A stretch of 64,000 nucleotides of DNA from Chitinophagales bacterium (GCA_013297995.1 JAAFJB010000001.1:1-64000); one strand, 5' to 3'. Shown: positions 45,270 to 54,439, counted from the first letter of the stretch. Numbers and translations are program-made. The notes: generated by a model not told the origin, from the letters alone.

Positions 45270-46349
45270 CTAGGATAGGTATTTTACAGTTTTTAATTCC
45301 TCAAAAAAAGTCTTGATAAATTCAAAAGACAAGGGCTTGGTAATATAATCAATCACCGATTTATAACTCCTTGCTTTTTCCCGATCCCTATTATCTATAG
45401 AAGAAGAGAGCACAATCACATTTGAAGCCTCTGAAAATCCTATATATTCATCTAAAAATTCCCACCCACCCCTGCCTGGAAAATTAATATCTAGAAATAT
45501 AAGCAGTTCATGTGTTGATGGGGTGGCTTTTAAATCTGAAATAGCTTCATCAACATTTAGATAAACATCTATTGGCATTTCAGGAAGTAATGCGTGCAAT
45601 ATTTTCTTGTTAAGCACATTCGTTAACGCATCATCATCTATAAAAACCACTTTCTTAAAACTTGCAGTTGCCCTATCAGCATCAAAAAAGTCATCATTTT
45701 GGTTGAATGACAATTTATGGTTTAGTCTAAAAATGGCAGAGTTTATTAATTGAATTGATTTTTTGGCTTCTTTAATTAAATCAACCCTTTCTACATCTGT
45801 AATAAACCGATTGTCCATTAGGTTCACAATAGATTGTATTTTGGCATATTCGTGCCGCATTTCATGCGAGGTAATAAAAGAAAGCTCTTGTAATTTATTT
45901 TTGTATAGCTCTCTCTGCTGTTCGCTTTTTTTTCTTTCCGTAATATTTTGAGAAATTCCAAGTAAATAAACCACCTCATTTTCTTGCATTTCAAACACGG
46001 ATAATCGGGTTTGAAAGTATTGATATTGCTGGTTAGCAGCCTTACACCTGTATTCAATTTCAATAGAATCTTTCTCGGTTAATTTATGAACTAATATAAG
46101 GGCTTTTTCCACAGACTTCCAATCCTCTGGATGTATTAATGACTGAAGCGTGATACAATCAATTTGATTGCCAGGCAATTCAAAAAACCCTAAAAAATGA
46201 TCTAACACTGCATTTCGAATAATAAATTTTCGCTCTCGGATATCAAAAATAAAAACCAAGTCAGGCAACTTATTATAGATGGCTTCTAATAAAGACGTTT
46301 TATTCAACTTGGAACTCAAAACTTCGTTTTCTTCAGATAAACTTAACAT
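45270..46349 (-). CDS. PAS protein with kinase-like DHp helix and receiver, lacking an ATPase domain (small paralogue)
   Basis: The 359-residue product has one PAS domain (YNKLPDLVFIFDIRERKFII near 26-45, with a PAC end in YLLGISQNITERKKSEQQ). A DHp-like helix follows (LQELSFITSHEMRHEYAKIQ, His near 162). The C-terminal receiver has KKVVFIDDDALT, phosphoacceptor near 287 in LIFLDINFPGRGGWEFL, and YITKPLSF. As in the larger paralogue at 42032, no HATPase boxes are present. The two share H-box and receiver signatures and so arose by duplication. It lies divergent from the NtrC-type activator. Confidence 0.88.
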   Translation of the reverse strand: MLSLSEENEVLSSKLNKTSLLEAIYNKLPDLVFIFDIRERKFIIRNAVLDHFLGFFELPGNQIDCITLQSLIHPEDWKSVEKALILVHKLTEKDSIEIEYRCKAANQQYQYFQTRLSVFEMQENEVVYLLGISQNITERKKSEQQRELYKNKLQELSFITSHEMRHEYAKIQSIVNLMDNRFITDVERVDLIKEAKKSIQLINSAIFRLNHKLSFNQNDDFFDADRATASFKKVVFIDDDALTNVLNKKILHALLPEMPIDVYLNVDEAISDLKATPSTHELLIFLDINFPGRGGWEFLDEYIGFSEASNVIVLSSSIDNRDREKARSYKSVIDYITKPLSFEFIKTFFEELKTVKYLS

Positions 46350-46785
46350 ACAATAATTTAAAAATGAATGAACCGAAACCGCTTCTAGGTATTATAACAA
46401 TTGTAAAAAAAAGAAACCAACCAAAACAAAATATACCCGTAAATAACCATTTTAAGCAAGATGAATTTCATATTTCGCAACGAAAACACCTTGATTAAAA
46501 AATAACAACATTGACCAATAAATAACAATAAATAACTTAGAAAAATTGACTTTGCATGTATTTCATTCCATCTCATGGTAACTATTTTACCATCTAAATA
46601 TAAAGAATATGCCAAGCTAAAAACTACTGATAATCAACATACTAAATACTAAATACGGTGTATTAAGAAACTATTCTGGGAAAAAATTCCAATTTTGGGA
46701 CTAATAACCATTTTAGAAAAAAAATTACTATATTGAACTTGTATTTGTGAATCCAAGCATACATAATTAAACGCATTCTTATCCA
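46350..46785. other. AT-rich divergent control region between signalling operons
   Basis: These 436 bases separate the PAS-DHp-REC gene from the sigma-54 activator. A 76-codon hydrophobic frame on the minus strand (46385-46615) has only a TTG start and looks like AT-rich noise. The tandem ACTAAAT ACTAAAT near 46638 and the ATTCCAATTTTGGGAC segment near 46687 are the only visible features. No clear promoter was found. Confidence 0.4.
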
Positions 46786-48150
46786 ATGAAGCCCAATAAA
46801 CCCCTTAAGATTTTTATATTAGAAGACGATCTCTGGTACGGAACAATGCTGGAACATTATTTGTCATTAAATCCTGACTACCAAGTAACCCGGTTTGAAA
46901 CTCAAAAAGAATTTTTTAAAGCCTTAATAGAAAACCCTGATGTAGTAACATTAGATTATTCCCTTTCAGAAGGTATAGAGAATGGAAGTAAGGTTTTAAA
47001 AAGAATAAAAGAGATGAATCCAGAAATAGATGTAATTATTATATCTGGACAAGAAGAGATCACTACTGCTGTTGAGCTATTGAAATCGGGTGCTTTTGAC
47101 TATATTGTAAAAGACGACGACACAAAAGACAGATTGTGGAATGTACTCATTCATTTACAAGAAATTAAAGATTTAAAGAAAGAAGTTGAAACACTTAAAA
47201 ATGAATTGAAAAAAACCTATGATTTTTCAAAAGTAATTATTGGGCAGAGCACCCAAATTAAACAGGTATTCAACCTAATTGAAAAAGCTGCAAAAACAAA
47301 TATTACCGTTTCTATTTCTGGTGAAACAGGAACTGGAAAAGAAATGGTTGCCAAAGCCATCCATTATAATTCTCCGCGTCAGAAATTTCCTTTCGTAGCC
47401 ATCAATGTAGCGGCTATTCCAAGCGAGCTTTTAGAAAGTGAATTATTTGGCCACGAAAAAGGGGCATTTACAGGGGCAGTAGGGAGACGGATTGGAAAAT
47501 TTGAAGAAGCGCATAGGGGCAGTTTATTTTTAGATGAAATTGGCGAAATGCACACACACTTGCAAGCCAAACTACTTAGGGTTTTGCAAGAAAGAGAAAT
47601 TACTCGAATTGGAGGTAATGCGGTTACCCCCATAGACGTAAGAATTATTGTTGCAACCCATAAAAATCTCTTAAAAGAAGTGCACAACAAATCTTTCAGA
47701 GAAGATTTATATTATAGATTGTTAGGCCTGCCTATTGATCTGCCACCTTTGAGGGAACGAGAAAACGATTACTTAATTTTGGCAAAATACTTTATTCAAA
47801 ACTTTTGTAACGACAATCGGCTTCCAATAAAAACATTAACCAGCGAAGCATTACAAAAATTAAAAAACTATCATTTTCCTGGAAATATTCGAGAGCTGAG
47901 ATCAATCATAGAATTGGCCATTGTAATGGCAGATGGGGATACCATTACTGAAAAAGATATCAATATAGATCACCCGGGAAGTATTGGAAATTTGCTTAAC
48001 AAAGAAACCTCACTGAGAGAGTATGAAACACAAATAATACAGCATTTTTTAAACAAATACAATCAAGATGTAACAATGGTATCGAAAAAATTAGACATTG
48101 GAAAATCTACTATCTACCGAATGATGCAAAATGGAGAAGTAAACAAATAA
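46786..48150 (+). CDS. NtrC-family sigma-54-dependent response regulator
   Basis: This is a 454-residue enhancer-binding activator. The receiver (residues 8-125) has KIFILEDDLWYG and Asp57 in VVTLDYSLSEG. The AAA+ domain has Walker A SGETGTGKEMVAK near 178-190, an intact sigma-54 contact loop GAFTGA at 226-231, and Walker B SLFLDEIGEM near 246. A Fis-type helix-turn-helix closes it (VTMVSKKLDIGKSTIYRMMQ near 429-448). It lies 6 bases before a hybrid kinase that is likely its phosphodonor. rpoN is not in the window. Confidence 0.95.
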   Translation: MKPNKPLKIFILEDDLWYGTMLEHYLSLNPDYQVTRFETQKEFFKALIENPDVVTLDYSLSEGIENGSKVLKRIKEMNPEIDVIIISGQEEITTAVELLKSGAFDYIVKDDDTKDRLWNVLIHLQEIKDLKKEVETLKNELKKTYDFSKVIIGQSTQIKQVFNLIEKAAKTNITVSISGETGTGKEMVAKAIHYNSPRQKFPFVAINVAAIPSELLESELFGHEKGAFTGAVGRRIGKFEEAHRGSLFLDEIGEMHTHLQAKLLRVLQEREITRIGGNAVTPIDVRIIVATHKNLLKEVHNKSFREDLYYRLLGLPIDLPPLRERENDYLILAKYFIQNFCNDNRLPIKTLTSEALQKLKNYHFPGNIRELRSIIELAIVMADGDTITEKDINIDHPGSIGNLLNKETSLREYETQIIQHFLNKYNQDVTMVSKKLDIGKSTIYRMMQNGEVNK

Positions 48151-48156
48151 TTATTC

Positions 48157-50616
48157 ATGATGAGTCAACCGGATGCCGAAAAAATAAAATTACTCGAAAT
48201 AGAACTCGAGATGGAAAAAGCTGCTCGCTACTCCCTAGAACGAAATCTACATAAAAAAACCGCACTGATAAAATCGCTCCAAAAAGAGGTTGAAACTATA
48301 AAAAAAACTATCCCTCAACTTACTGGAGCTTCTATGATTAATAAAATATTAGCTCATCTGCAAATAGGTATTTTAGTAGAAAACGAAACGGGACTGGCAG
48401 TATCCGTAAATGCTACTTTTTGCAACTACTTAAACATACAGAAAAAAGTTGAGCATTTATTGGGAACTGACTTATTAACTGATAACTTATACGACCCATC
48501 TATTTTTATAAATTACCACTATTTCTGGCAAAGAACCATTGAAATTTTAAATGCCAGAGAGCCAGTAAGAAACGATTGGGTTGAATTAAAAGATGGAACT
48601 ATACTGGAAAGAGATTATATTCCTATTACACAAGGAGATATTTACCAAGGGCATATTTGGTATTATCATAATTCTACAGAAAAAAGTAGTTGGGAACAAA
48701 AAAACATTTCGCAGAAAAAAATTTATGAAGAGGTTCTTAGTAAAATGCCTGCTGATATTATTGTATTCAATCCTGAATATTCAGATTTATTTTTAAACCC
48801 AATTGCTATTAAAGACCATGAATTGCGACAGTGGATTATTGAATGGATGATTGGTAAGAATCAATCACAAAAACGCTTCATAGATGGTCTTGAAAAAGTT
48901 ACCAGCTATCACCAACTATTCAACAAAACCATTCATACCAAAGAAGGTGGATACGTAGAAGAAAAACGGGTAAATACTGAGGGGGAAACCAGTTATTTTT
49001 TACGTCACTTGTATCCAATTCTTGATAACAACAATGAAATTGCTATGCTGATTGGCTATAATACCGATATAACAGACAGGGTGTTGGCCGAACAAGAGTT
49101 ATTAAAAGCCAAGCACTTAACAGAAGAAATTGCTAGAGCCAAAGAAATTTTTCTAGCAAATATAAGCCACGAAATAAGAACACCTATGAATGGGATATTG
49201 GGCATATCAAGCTTATTATTTAAAACCAATCTCAACCATCAACAACATAAAATGAATACCCTTATTCAAGATTCTGCTACTAACTTATTAGTAGTTGTGA
49301 ATGATATTTTGAATATGGAGAAAATAAATTCTGGCAAGCTTGAATTAGAACAAATTGCATTTAATTTACAAGAAAAAATAAGTACCGTTGTAGACGCTTT
49401 TCAATATAAGGCAATTGAAAAAAATATCACTCTATTACTTAGTTTGGAATTTTCCTATCAAGAAAAAGTTATTGGGGATCCTTTTAGACTTGCCCAAATT
49501 TTAAATAATTTAATTGGTAACGCAATTAAATTTACAAAAGAAGGATCTGTTGAAATTATAGTAAATGTAACCCATGAACTTGCGGAACTAATTTGGGTTA
49601 AATTTTCTATAAAAGACACAGGGATTGGTATTGCAACAGATCAGGTTGCCAAACTATTTGACCCCTATGTTCAAGCCGATGCCTCCATAGCAAGAAGGTA
49701 TGGGGGTACTGGACTGGGACTGGGTATTTGTAAAAATTTGATTGCCCTAATGGGTGGAAGAATTAGTGTAACTAGTGAACCAGAAAAAGGTGCCATATTC
49801 AGTTTTAGTATCCCCTATAAAAAATCTAACCCGATTACATTAAAGCAAGAAAAAGCACCTACATATTCATTATTGAATGGAATTAAGATTTTGCTTGCAG
49901 AAGATCTCCCCATGAACCAGTTTATTGTATGTACATTATTGGAACAATATGGAGCTATTATTTCCATTGTAGGGAATGGAAAAGAAGCGCTAGAACTGAT
50001 TAACAAAGAAAACTTTACCCTCATTTTGATGGATATTTCTATGCCAGAAATGGATGGAATTACCGCTACCAAAATTATTCGATCATTACCCGATACACAA
50101 AAGGCAAATACCCCCATTCTAGCCATAACCGCAAACGCGTTAAAAGGCGACGAACAAATTTATAGGGATGCGGGCATGAATGGATGCATTACAAAACCTT
50201 TTAATGAAGCCAATTTCTTTCATTCCATACTCAATTTGCTCAACCCTAAAATAACAAAGACTTCCACGATTGAAAAGCTTTACAATGAAAAAAAAATATT
50301 AGGAATGGGAAATGGAAACCAAGCATTTGTTCAGAAAATGGTACAACTCTTTTTACAAACCATGCCCACTGATATGCAGGTTTTAGAAAAGTCAGCTTTA
50401 GAAAAAAATTGGGAAACAACAGAAAGAACCGCACATAGAATGAAATCAGCAATAGACGGAATGGGCATTTCCCAATTAAAAAATACAATCAAGCAAATTG
50501 AATTAGGTGCAAAATCTGAACACCCTCAATCTACTTTACCCTTGATATTTCAATTGAATAAGGATTTAAATAAAGCAATGGATCAATTAAAAAAAGACTA
50601 TCCAATTAATTTATAG
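48157..50616 (+). CDS. Hybrid sensor histidine kinase with receiver and HPt domains
   Basis: This 819-residue cytoplasmic phosphorelay kinase starts with a coiled coil at 5-50, followed by two PAS-like regions (about 60-175 and 190-310). The HisKA is EIFLANISHEIRTPMNGILG near 330-349. The HATPase is complete (NLIGNAIKFTKEG, KDTGIGI, GGTGLGLGICKN). The receiver shows KILLAEDLPMNQF, the phosphoacceptor in LILMDISMPEMDG and ITKPF. A C-terminal HPt is near 715-810, with TAHRMKSAIDGMG carrying the His. It is the only ATPase-bearing kinase in the 42-52 kb locus and could feed NtrC and the ATPase-less proteins (inference). Confidence 0.93.
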   Translation: MMSQPDAEKIKLLEIELEMEKAARYSLERNLHKKTALIKSLQKEVETIKKTIPQLTGASMINKILAHLQIGILVENETGLAVSVNATFCNYLNIQKKVEHLLGTDLLTDNLYDPSIFINYHYFWQRTIEILNAREPVRNDWVELKDGTILERDYIPITQGDIYQGHIWYYHNSTEKSSWEQKNISQKKIYEEVLSKMPADIIVFNPEYSDLFLNPIAIKDHELRQWIIEWMIGKNQSQKRFIDGLEKVTSYHQLFNKTIHTKEGGYVEEKRVNTEGETSYFLRHLYPILDNNNEIAMLIGYNTDITDRVLAEQELLKAKHLTEEIARAKEIFLANISHEIRTPMNGILGISSLLFKTNLNHQQHKMNTLIQDSATNLLVVVNDILNMEKINSGKLELEQIAFNLQEKISTVVDAFQYKAIEKNITLLLSLEFSYQEKVIGDPFRLAQILNNLIGNAIKFTKEGSVEIIVNVTHELAELIWVKFSIKDTGIGIATDQVAKLFDPYVQADASIARRYGGTGLGLGICKNLIALMGGRISVTSEPEKGAIFSFSIPYKKSNPITLKQEKAPTYSLLNGIKILLAEDLPMNQFIVCTLLEQYGAIISIVGNGKEALELINKENFTLILMDISMPEMDGITATKIIRSLPDTQKANTPILAITANALKGDEQIYRDAGMNGCITKPFNEANFFHSILNLLNPKITKTSTIEKLYNEKKILGMGNGNQAFVQKMVQLFLQTMPTDMQVLEKSALEKNWETTERTAHRMKSAIDGMGISQLKNTIKQIELGAKSEHPQSTLPLIFQLNKDLNKAMDQLKKDYPINL

Positions 50617-50713
50617 TCCCGATTTTATTAGAATTTCCCAATTTGAGACATCCCCTGCAAACCTACAGATTCTTAACTAATTGATTACCAATACACTAAT
50701 AGCAATTTCCATC

Positions 50714-50729
50714 TTGGCACTTTTTTAGG
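50714..50729 (+). promoter_or_regulatory. Candidate sigma-54 promoter before the glycosyltransferase pair
   Basis: TTGGCAC at 50714-50720 is a perfect -24 box, and the GG at 50728-50729 sits exactly 12 bases after the -24 GG, where GC is expected at -12. Spacing is correct but the -12 C is G. It lies 33 bases before the glycosyltransferase ATG and just after the operon encoding a sigma-54 activator. Confidence 0.4.
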
Positions 50730-50761
50730 AGTTTTAATTCAATCCTTAAAAAATAATTAAT

Positions 50762-51901
50762 ATGGAAATTGTTCATTTGGTTTTTGGAAAACAAAATAAA
50801 TCTGCATTCAGCTTGGCCACAGCAGTAGATCAACTTGCTACCGAGCAAGTAAGGTTGGGTTACAACGTTAAATTATGGGAAATAAGTCCAAAATCGAATG
50901 ACGACTTTCAGCAACGCCCCTATAAAACCTGTTTATTTAATGTAAAAAATTTTTTATGGAATACCACGCAAGAAATTAACGAAGCAATAAACAAGTTAAA
51001 AAAAGACACCATTGTACATATGCATGGTGGATTTATTCCTGTATACTTTACGCTTGCATACCATCTTAAGCGAAAAAAAATACCTTTTGTTTATACAACA
51101 CACGGTACCTATAATAGATTGTTCATTCAATCTGCAGGGATTGCTAAAAAAATATACTTCCACCTTTTTGAAAACTTGTTAGTTAAATGGTCATCCGCCA
51201 TGCATTTTGTTAGCAATGACGAACAATTTGGGTTTCAAGAAAATCATGCTATTGACCAAGCTAAAATGGTATTTATACCCAATGGTTTAGCAAATGGCAA
51301 TAAATTAGTTCCGCCAAAAATTAAAAAAAATGAAGAACCTATTTTTTGTTTTATGGGGCAACTAGATATTCACGAAAAAGGATTAGATATATTACTTGCT
51401 GCTTTTGCCGAATACAAACATAAATATTTTGAAAAAGGGGTGCTTTGGATTATTGGGGAGGGAGTTGGAAAAGAGAATCTTTATAAAATGGCGGTTCAAT
51501 TAAATATTCAGCAATCAGTATTCTTCAAACCAACGGTTTATGGCGTACTTAAGTTTGAACTTTTGAATAAAGTGGATGTGTTTCTTCGTCCTTCTAGAGC
51601 CGAGTACTTTCCTTCAGCTATTTTAGAAGCTGCGTCTACATCTGTTCCGTCTATTGTTTCTAAAGAAACCAATATGGGCAATTATATTAATGAGTATAAT
51701 GCAGGATATACAATGGAAGAAAATAATGCTGGCAACCTATCGCGCTTGATGATTACTTGCTTAAAAGATATAAAAAATTTGAACTGGGACAATAAGCGAA
51801 GAAATGCTTACAAAATGGTTAATGAAAAATTTCAATGGAACAAAATTGCAATGCAACATATTTCTGTTTATGAAAAAGTACTGGATCAAATTGCAGCATA
51901 A
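50762..51901 (+). CDS. Glycosyltransferase family 4
   Basis: This is a GT-B-fold retaining glycosyltransferase of 379 residues. The N-terminal half has the acceptor domain (IVHMHGGFIPVYFTLAYHLK near 81-100). The C-terminal half has the donor site: FCFMGQLDIHEKGLDILLAA near 197-216, a Gly-rich WIIGEGVG, and the ExxxxxE-like block RAEYFPSAILEAASTSVPS near 280-298. It likely acts on an exopolysaccharide or LPS sugar chain. It lies 28 bases before a second, shorter glycosyltransferase gene. Confidence 0.9.
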   Translation: MEIVHLVFGKQNKSAFSLATAVDQLATEQVRLGYNVKLWEISPKSNDDFQQRPYKTCLFNVKNFLWNTTQEINEAINKLKKDTIVHMHGGFIPVYFTLAYHLKRKKIPFVYTTHGTYNRLFIQSAGIAKKIYFHLFENLLVKWSSAMHFVSNDEQFGFQENHAIDQAKMVFIPNGLANGNKLVPPKIKKNEEPIFCFMGQLDIHEKGLDILLAAFAEYKHKYFEKGVLWIIGEGVGKENLYKMAVQLNIQQSVFFKPTVYGVLKFELLNKVDVFLRPSRAEYFPSAILEAASTSVPSIVSKETNMGNYINEYNAGYTMEENNAGNLSRLMITCLKDIKNLNWDNKRRNAYKMVNEKFQWNKIAMQHISVYEKVLDQIAA

Positions 51902-51929
51902 GCTGAATTAAACAAACAACTCTTTCGAA

Positions 51930-52514
51930 ATGCTACTCCAATATTCTGTAAATCAATTTAACCAATATTGCAAAAAAGAAATGATTCTTGCAAAAGATCA
52001 TACTCGCTTTTCATTTCTATATGGCAAATACGCTCTAATGATTACAGCACTTGAACCTGAAAATGACCTTCATCTGATTTTCGATTTATTTGAATCTAAT
52101 GTAGAATACCCATTGATAGCAGTTGGAAACTGGAATTCCAGTCCTTATTCGCAAGCCTTATACGCCAAATACAAAAACCACAAACACTTGCATTTAATTG
52201 AACCTCAAACCCAACTCAGAACTTTAAATATGCTTCGCTCAAACTGCTATATTTATATTGATGCACATCACCATGTTGATGAAAGAAATTCCTTAATTGA
52301 GGCCATGTTTCTTCAGTTACCTGTGATAGCATTTGCCTCAACTTACAATAAAAAATTAACTGAAAATAAAGCCATTTACTACAAATCAGCATCGGATCTT
52401 TTCCTTGCTTTAAAATCACTCCATCCAGCCATAACGAGTGAAAATAGCACGGATATGAAATATATTATTGATCAAAAAATTGAATCCCAAAAAATAATGC
52501 TATCAACTGTGTAA
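51930..52514 (+). CDS. Half-length GT-B-type glycosyltransferase (C-terminal domain only)
   Basis: The 194-residue product aligns by eye with only the donor-binding half of a family 4 or rhamnosyl-type glycosyltransferase. LMITALEPENDLHLIFDLFE near 35-54 corresponds to the start of that domain. YPLIAVGNWNSSPYSQALYA follows, and ERNSLIEAMFLQLPVIAFA near 121-139 contains the sugar-nucleotide Glu. The acceptor-binding N-terminal domain is missing. It may be a partner of the full-length enzyme just upstream or a truncated gene. It stays open and begins with ATG, so decay is not proven. Confidence 0.65.
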   Translation: MLLQYSVNQFNQYCKKEMILAKDHTRFSFLYGKYALMITALEPENDLHLIFDLFESNVEYPLIAVGNWNSSPYSQALYAKYKNHKHLHLIEPQTQLRTLNMLRSNCYIYIDAHHHVDERNSLIEAMFLQLPVIAFASTYNKKLTENKAIYYKSASDLFLALKSLHPAITSENSTDMKYIIDQKIESQKIMLSTV

Positions 52515-52532
52515 GCTCTTTTATAATAGGGC

Positions 52533-52557
52533 AACCGCATAAGCAAATTATGCGGTT
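52533..52557. terminator. Hairpin after the glycosyltransferase operon
   Basis: A perfect ten-base stem AACCGCATAA / TTATGCGGTT with a GCAAA loop lies 18 bases past the last stop. There is no clean T run on the plus strand, so it is an atypical terminator or an mRNA-stabilising 3' hairpin. Confidence 0.45.
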
Positions 52558-52713
52558 ATGGTTTGCTTTATGAATATATAATATACTCTAGCAAAAATAC
52601 ATTGTGTGCAGATTTAGTTCCTTACTACTAGAGAATTCTGTACGCTTATTCTGTATTTTCTAGGTTAAAAAAAAAAGGACAAACTTGCTTTGTAAATCAG
52701 TTTATCCTTTTAG

Positions 52714-52797
52714 TGCCCAGAACTGGATTCGAACCAGCACACCCTTGCGAGCGCTGCGACCTGAACACAGTGCGTCTACCAATTTCGCCATCTGGGC
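52714..52797 (-). tRNA. tRNA-Leu (anticodon CAG)
   Basis: The minus strand folds into an 84-base class II tRNA: acceptor GCCCAGA/TCTGGGC, D arm with GGTAGACGC, anticodon loop TTCAGGT (anticodon CAG), a variable arm of class II length, and T arm CTGGTTCGAATCCAG. The discriminator is A and CCA is not encoded, which is consistent with the CCA-adding enzyme in the window. Confidence 0.95.
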
Positions 52798-52859
52798 TCT
52801 ATCCATTTTAGATTTGCTAATATATCAACTTATAACTTAATAACCCAATATCTAAAACG

Positions 52860-53840
52860 CTAAACAACCATTAAGCTGCATCCCCTAGCATCACTGTGGT
52901 CTATTCTTCCCAGTACTTCAAAACTACCATCTTCGTACACCCTTCCTAAATCTTGGGTTGCAATGAAAGAACAACTATAAACATTTGCTAAATCTATAAC
53001 CTGAAGCATGCCAGTTCCCTGCTTATACCCTTCTTTAGGGTTATCCTCACTTGCCACCATAACACGCATCCAAGGAGGGCAAATAAACCTTCCATTTCCA
53101 GTAGAATAAGCTTGACTAAGCAATTCCGTCATTCCATATTCCCCATGAATAACATCAATACCCAGCCCTGCTTTAAGCCTATCGTGAAGTTCAGCTCTCG
53201 TAATTTCAACTCCCCTACCCTTCATACCTCCAGTTTCCATAACCACGGTAGTTTTGAGCTGCTGTGGAAATTCTTTTGCAAAATCTAGCAAGGCAAAACT
53301 TACCCCTAGCAGCAAGGTCTTCTGCCCGCTTGCTTCTAAAACTGCTATTGTTTTTGCTAAATCTTTATAATTATACAAATAAAACCCACTTTTAGAATGG
53401 CCTGATCTTTGAACTAAGCAACTTGCCATATACACCAACGAGGAATTTTCCCGCTCAAGATATGCAGGCAACAAACCTAAGATGCACCAATCGGATATTG
53501 AACCATATACCCTTTCAAACCCTTTTAGAAAACTGTGCTCATATAACTGCAAATCAGCCAAATAATGCCTACTGGTAACCACACCCGTTGTTCCACTACT
53601 TTCAAAGATTTTTTCACAGCTAGCTATCGTTGGCCCTATTTGATGGGTTTTAAAAAAAGAAATGGGCATCATTGGAAAAGAATATGGTATCTTTTCAAAA
53701 TCTAGATTGGGACTGATTAAATCTACCCATGTTTTAAACAATGGTACATATTGATACTGATAATGAAATACAACTCTAGCCAATTCATCAAAATTTGAAG
53801 GAGTTACTGAAAAAATCTTATTGGTATCAAATGTTAACAA
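52860..53840 (-). CDS. LuxE/PaaK-like acyl-protein synthetase (ANL superfamily)
   Basis: The 326-residue product resembles LuxE acyl-protein synthetases: the phosphate loop ESSGTTGVVTSRHY near 85-98, TLLLGVSFALLDFA near 176, and VMETGGMKGRGVEITRAELH followed by HGEYGMTELLSQAYS near 230-246. LuxE activates a fatty acid as acyl-AMP and moves it to a Cys. No luxC or luxD is nearby, so bioluminescence is not implied. An in-frame stop lies just upstream and no ATG fits, so a TTG start is needed, which is notable. A role in envelope or lipid modification is possible. Confidence 0.82.
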   Translation of the reverse strand: MLTFDTNKIFSVTPSNFDELARVVFHYQYQYVPLFKTWVDLISPNLDFEKIPYSFPMMPISFFKTHQIGPTIASCEKIFESSGTTGVVTSRHYLADLQLYEHSFLKGFERVYGSISDWCILGLLPAYLERENSSLVYMASCLVQRSGHSKSGFYLYNYKDLAKTIAVLEASGQKTLLLGVSFALLDFAKEFPQQLKTTVVMETGGMKGRGVEITRAELHDRLKAGLGIDVIHGEYGMTELLSQAYSTGNGRFICPPWMRVMVASEDNPKEGYKQGTGMLQVIDLANVYSCSFIATQDLGRVYEDGSFEVLGRIDHSDARGCSLMVV

Positions 53841-53967
53841 TGGTTGAGTTTATAGTATTATGATTAATTTTGAAGTGAAACAAACTAAACAATCCTTAAA
53901 TTTTTTTTCTCCAAAAAAATTAATTCGTGAATTTTACAGTCCATAACGCTGAAACGAGATAGTAAAA

Positions 53968-54438
53968 ATGAATAAAAATAAGCATATGAGAACAATAATA
54001 TTTATCTTTCTTGCTACAACAGCTTTATTATATGGTTGCAAGAAATCTAGTTTTACTACTAAGCCTCAACTAAGTTTTGGAAAACAAAATGCAACTGAGT
54101 TAAGGCAAGGTAATATTATTACTTTTACCATAAACTTTACAGATAAAGAAGGGGATATTCAAGATACTATTTGGGCACAAAAAATCTCAAGAGTTTGTAC
54201 CAGTCCACCCAATGTTCAATTTATCAGCCCCTATCCTATTCCAAACTTTACCGCTACTCCTAATTTAGAGGGGAAATTAGAGTTGAGTTTTGTGTACAAT
54301 GCAAATATACCTGGCGTATCATCTATAGTAGGTTGTACCAATAAGAACGATACTACATTTTTTAGATTTTGGATGAAAGATAAGGCTCAAAATAGGAGTG
54401 ATACCATCCAGTCTTCCGACATTATTCTAATTCGCTAG
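53968..54438 (+). CDS. Small lipoprotein of unknown function
   Basis: The 156-residue product carries a lipoprotein signal (TIIFIFLATTALLYGC, lipidated Cys near 23). The rest is beta-rich (ITFTINFTDKEGDIQDTIWA near 50-69 and KLELSFVYNAN), like small Bacteroidota surface lipoproteins with a PKD-like fold. I do not recognise the family. ATG 53968 is used; ATG 53986 is equally possible. It lies one base before the UbiA-like gene. Confidence 0.65.
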   Translation: MNKNKHMRTIIFIFLATTALLYGCKKSSFTTKPQLSFGKQNATELRQGNIITFTINFTDKEGDIQDTIWAQKISRVCTSPPNVQFISPYPIPNFTATPNLEGKLELSFVYNANIPGVSSIVGCTNKNDTTFFRFWMKDKAQNRSDTIQSSDIILIR

Positions 54439-54439
54439 A

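Noticed and set aside
46385..46615. 76-codon hydrophobic frame on the minus strand in the control region between the PAS gene and the NtrC gene
   Set aside because: It has only a TTG start, low-complexity AT-rich composition and no neighbour spacing that suggests a gene; an in-frame ATG would leave about 63 residues with no recognisable feature.
46687..50655. Similar CCAATTTTGGGAC and CCCAATTTGAGAC segments upstream of the NtrC gene and the glycosyltransferase gene
   Set aside because: They need a gap to align and differ at several positions; similarity is within what AT-rich DNA gives by chance.
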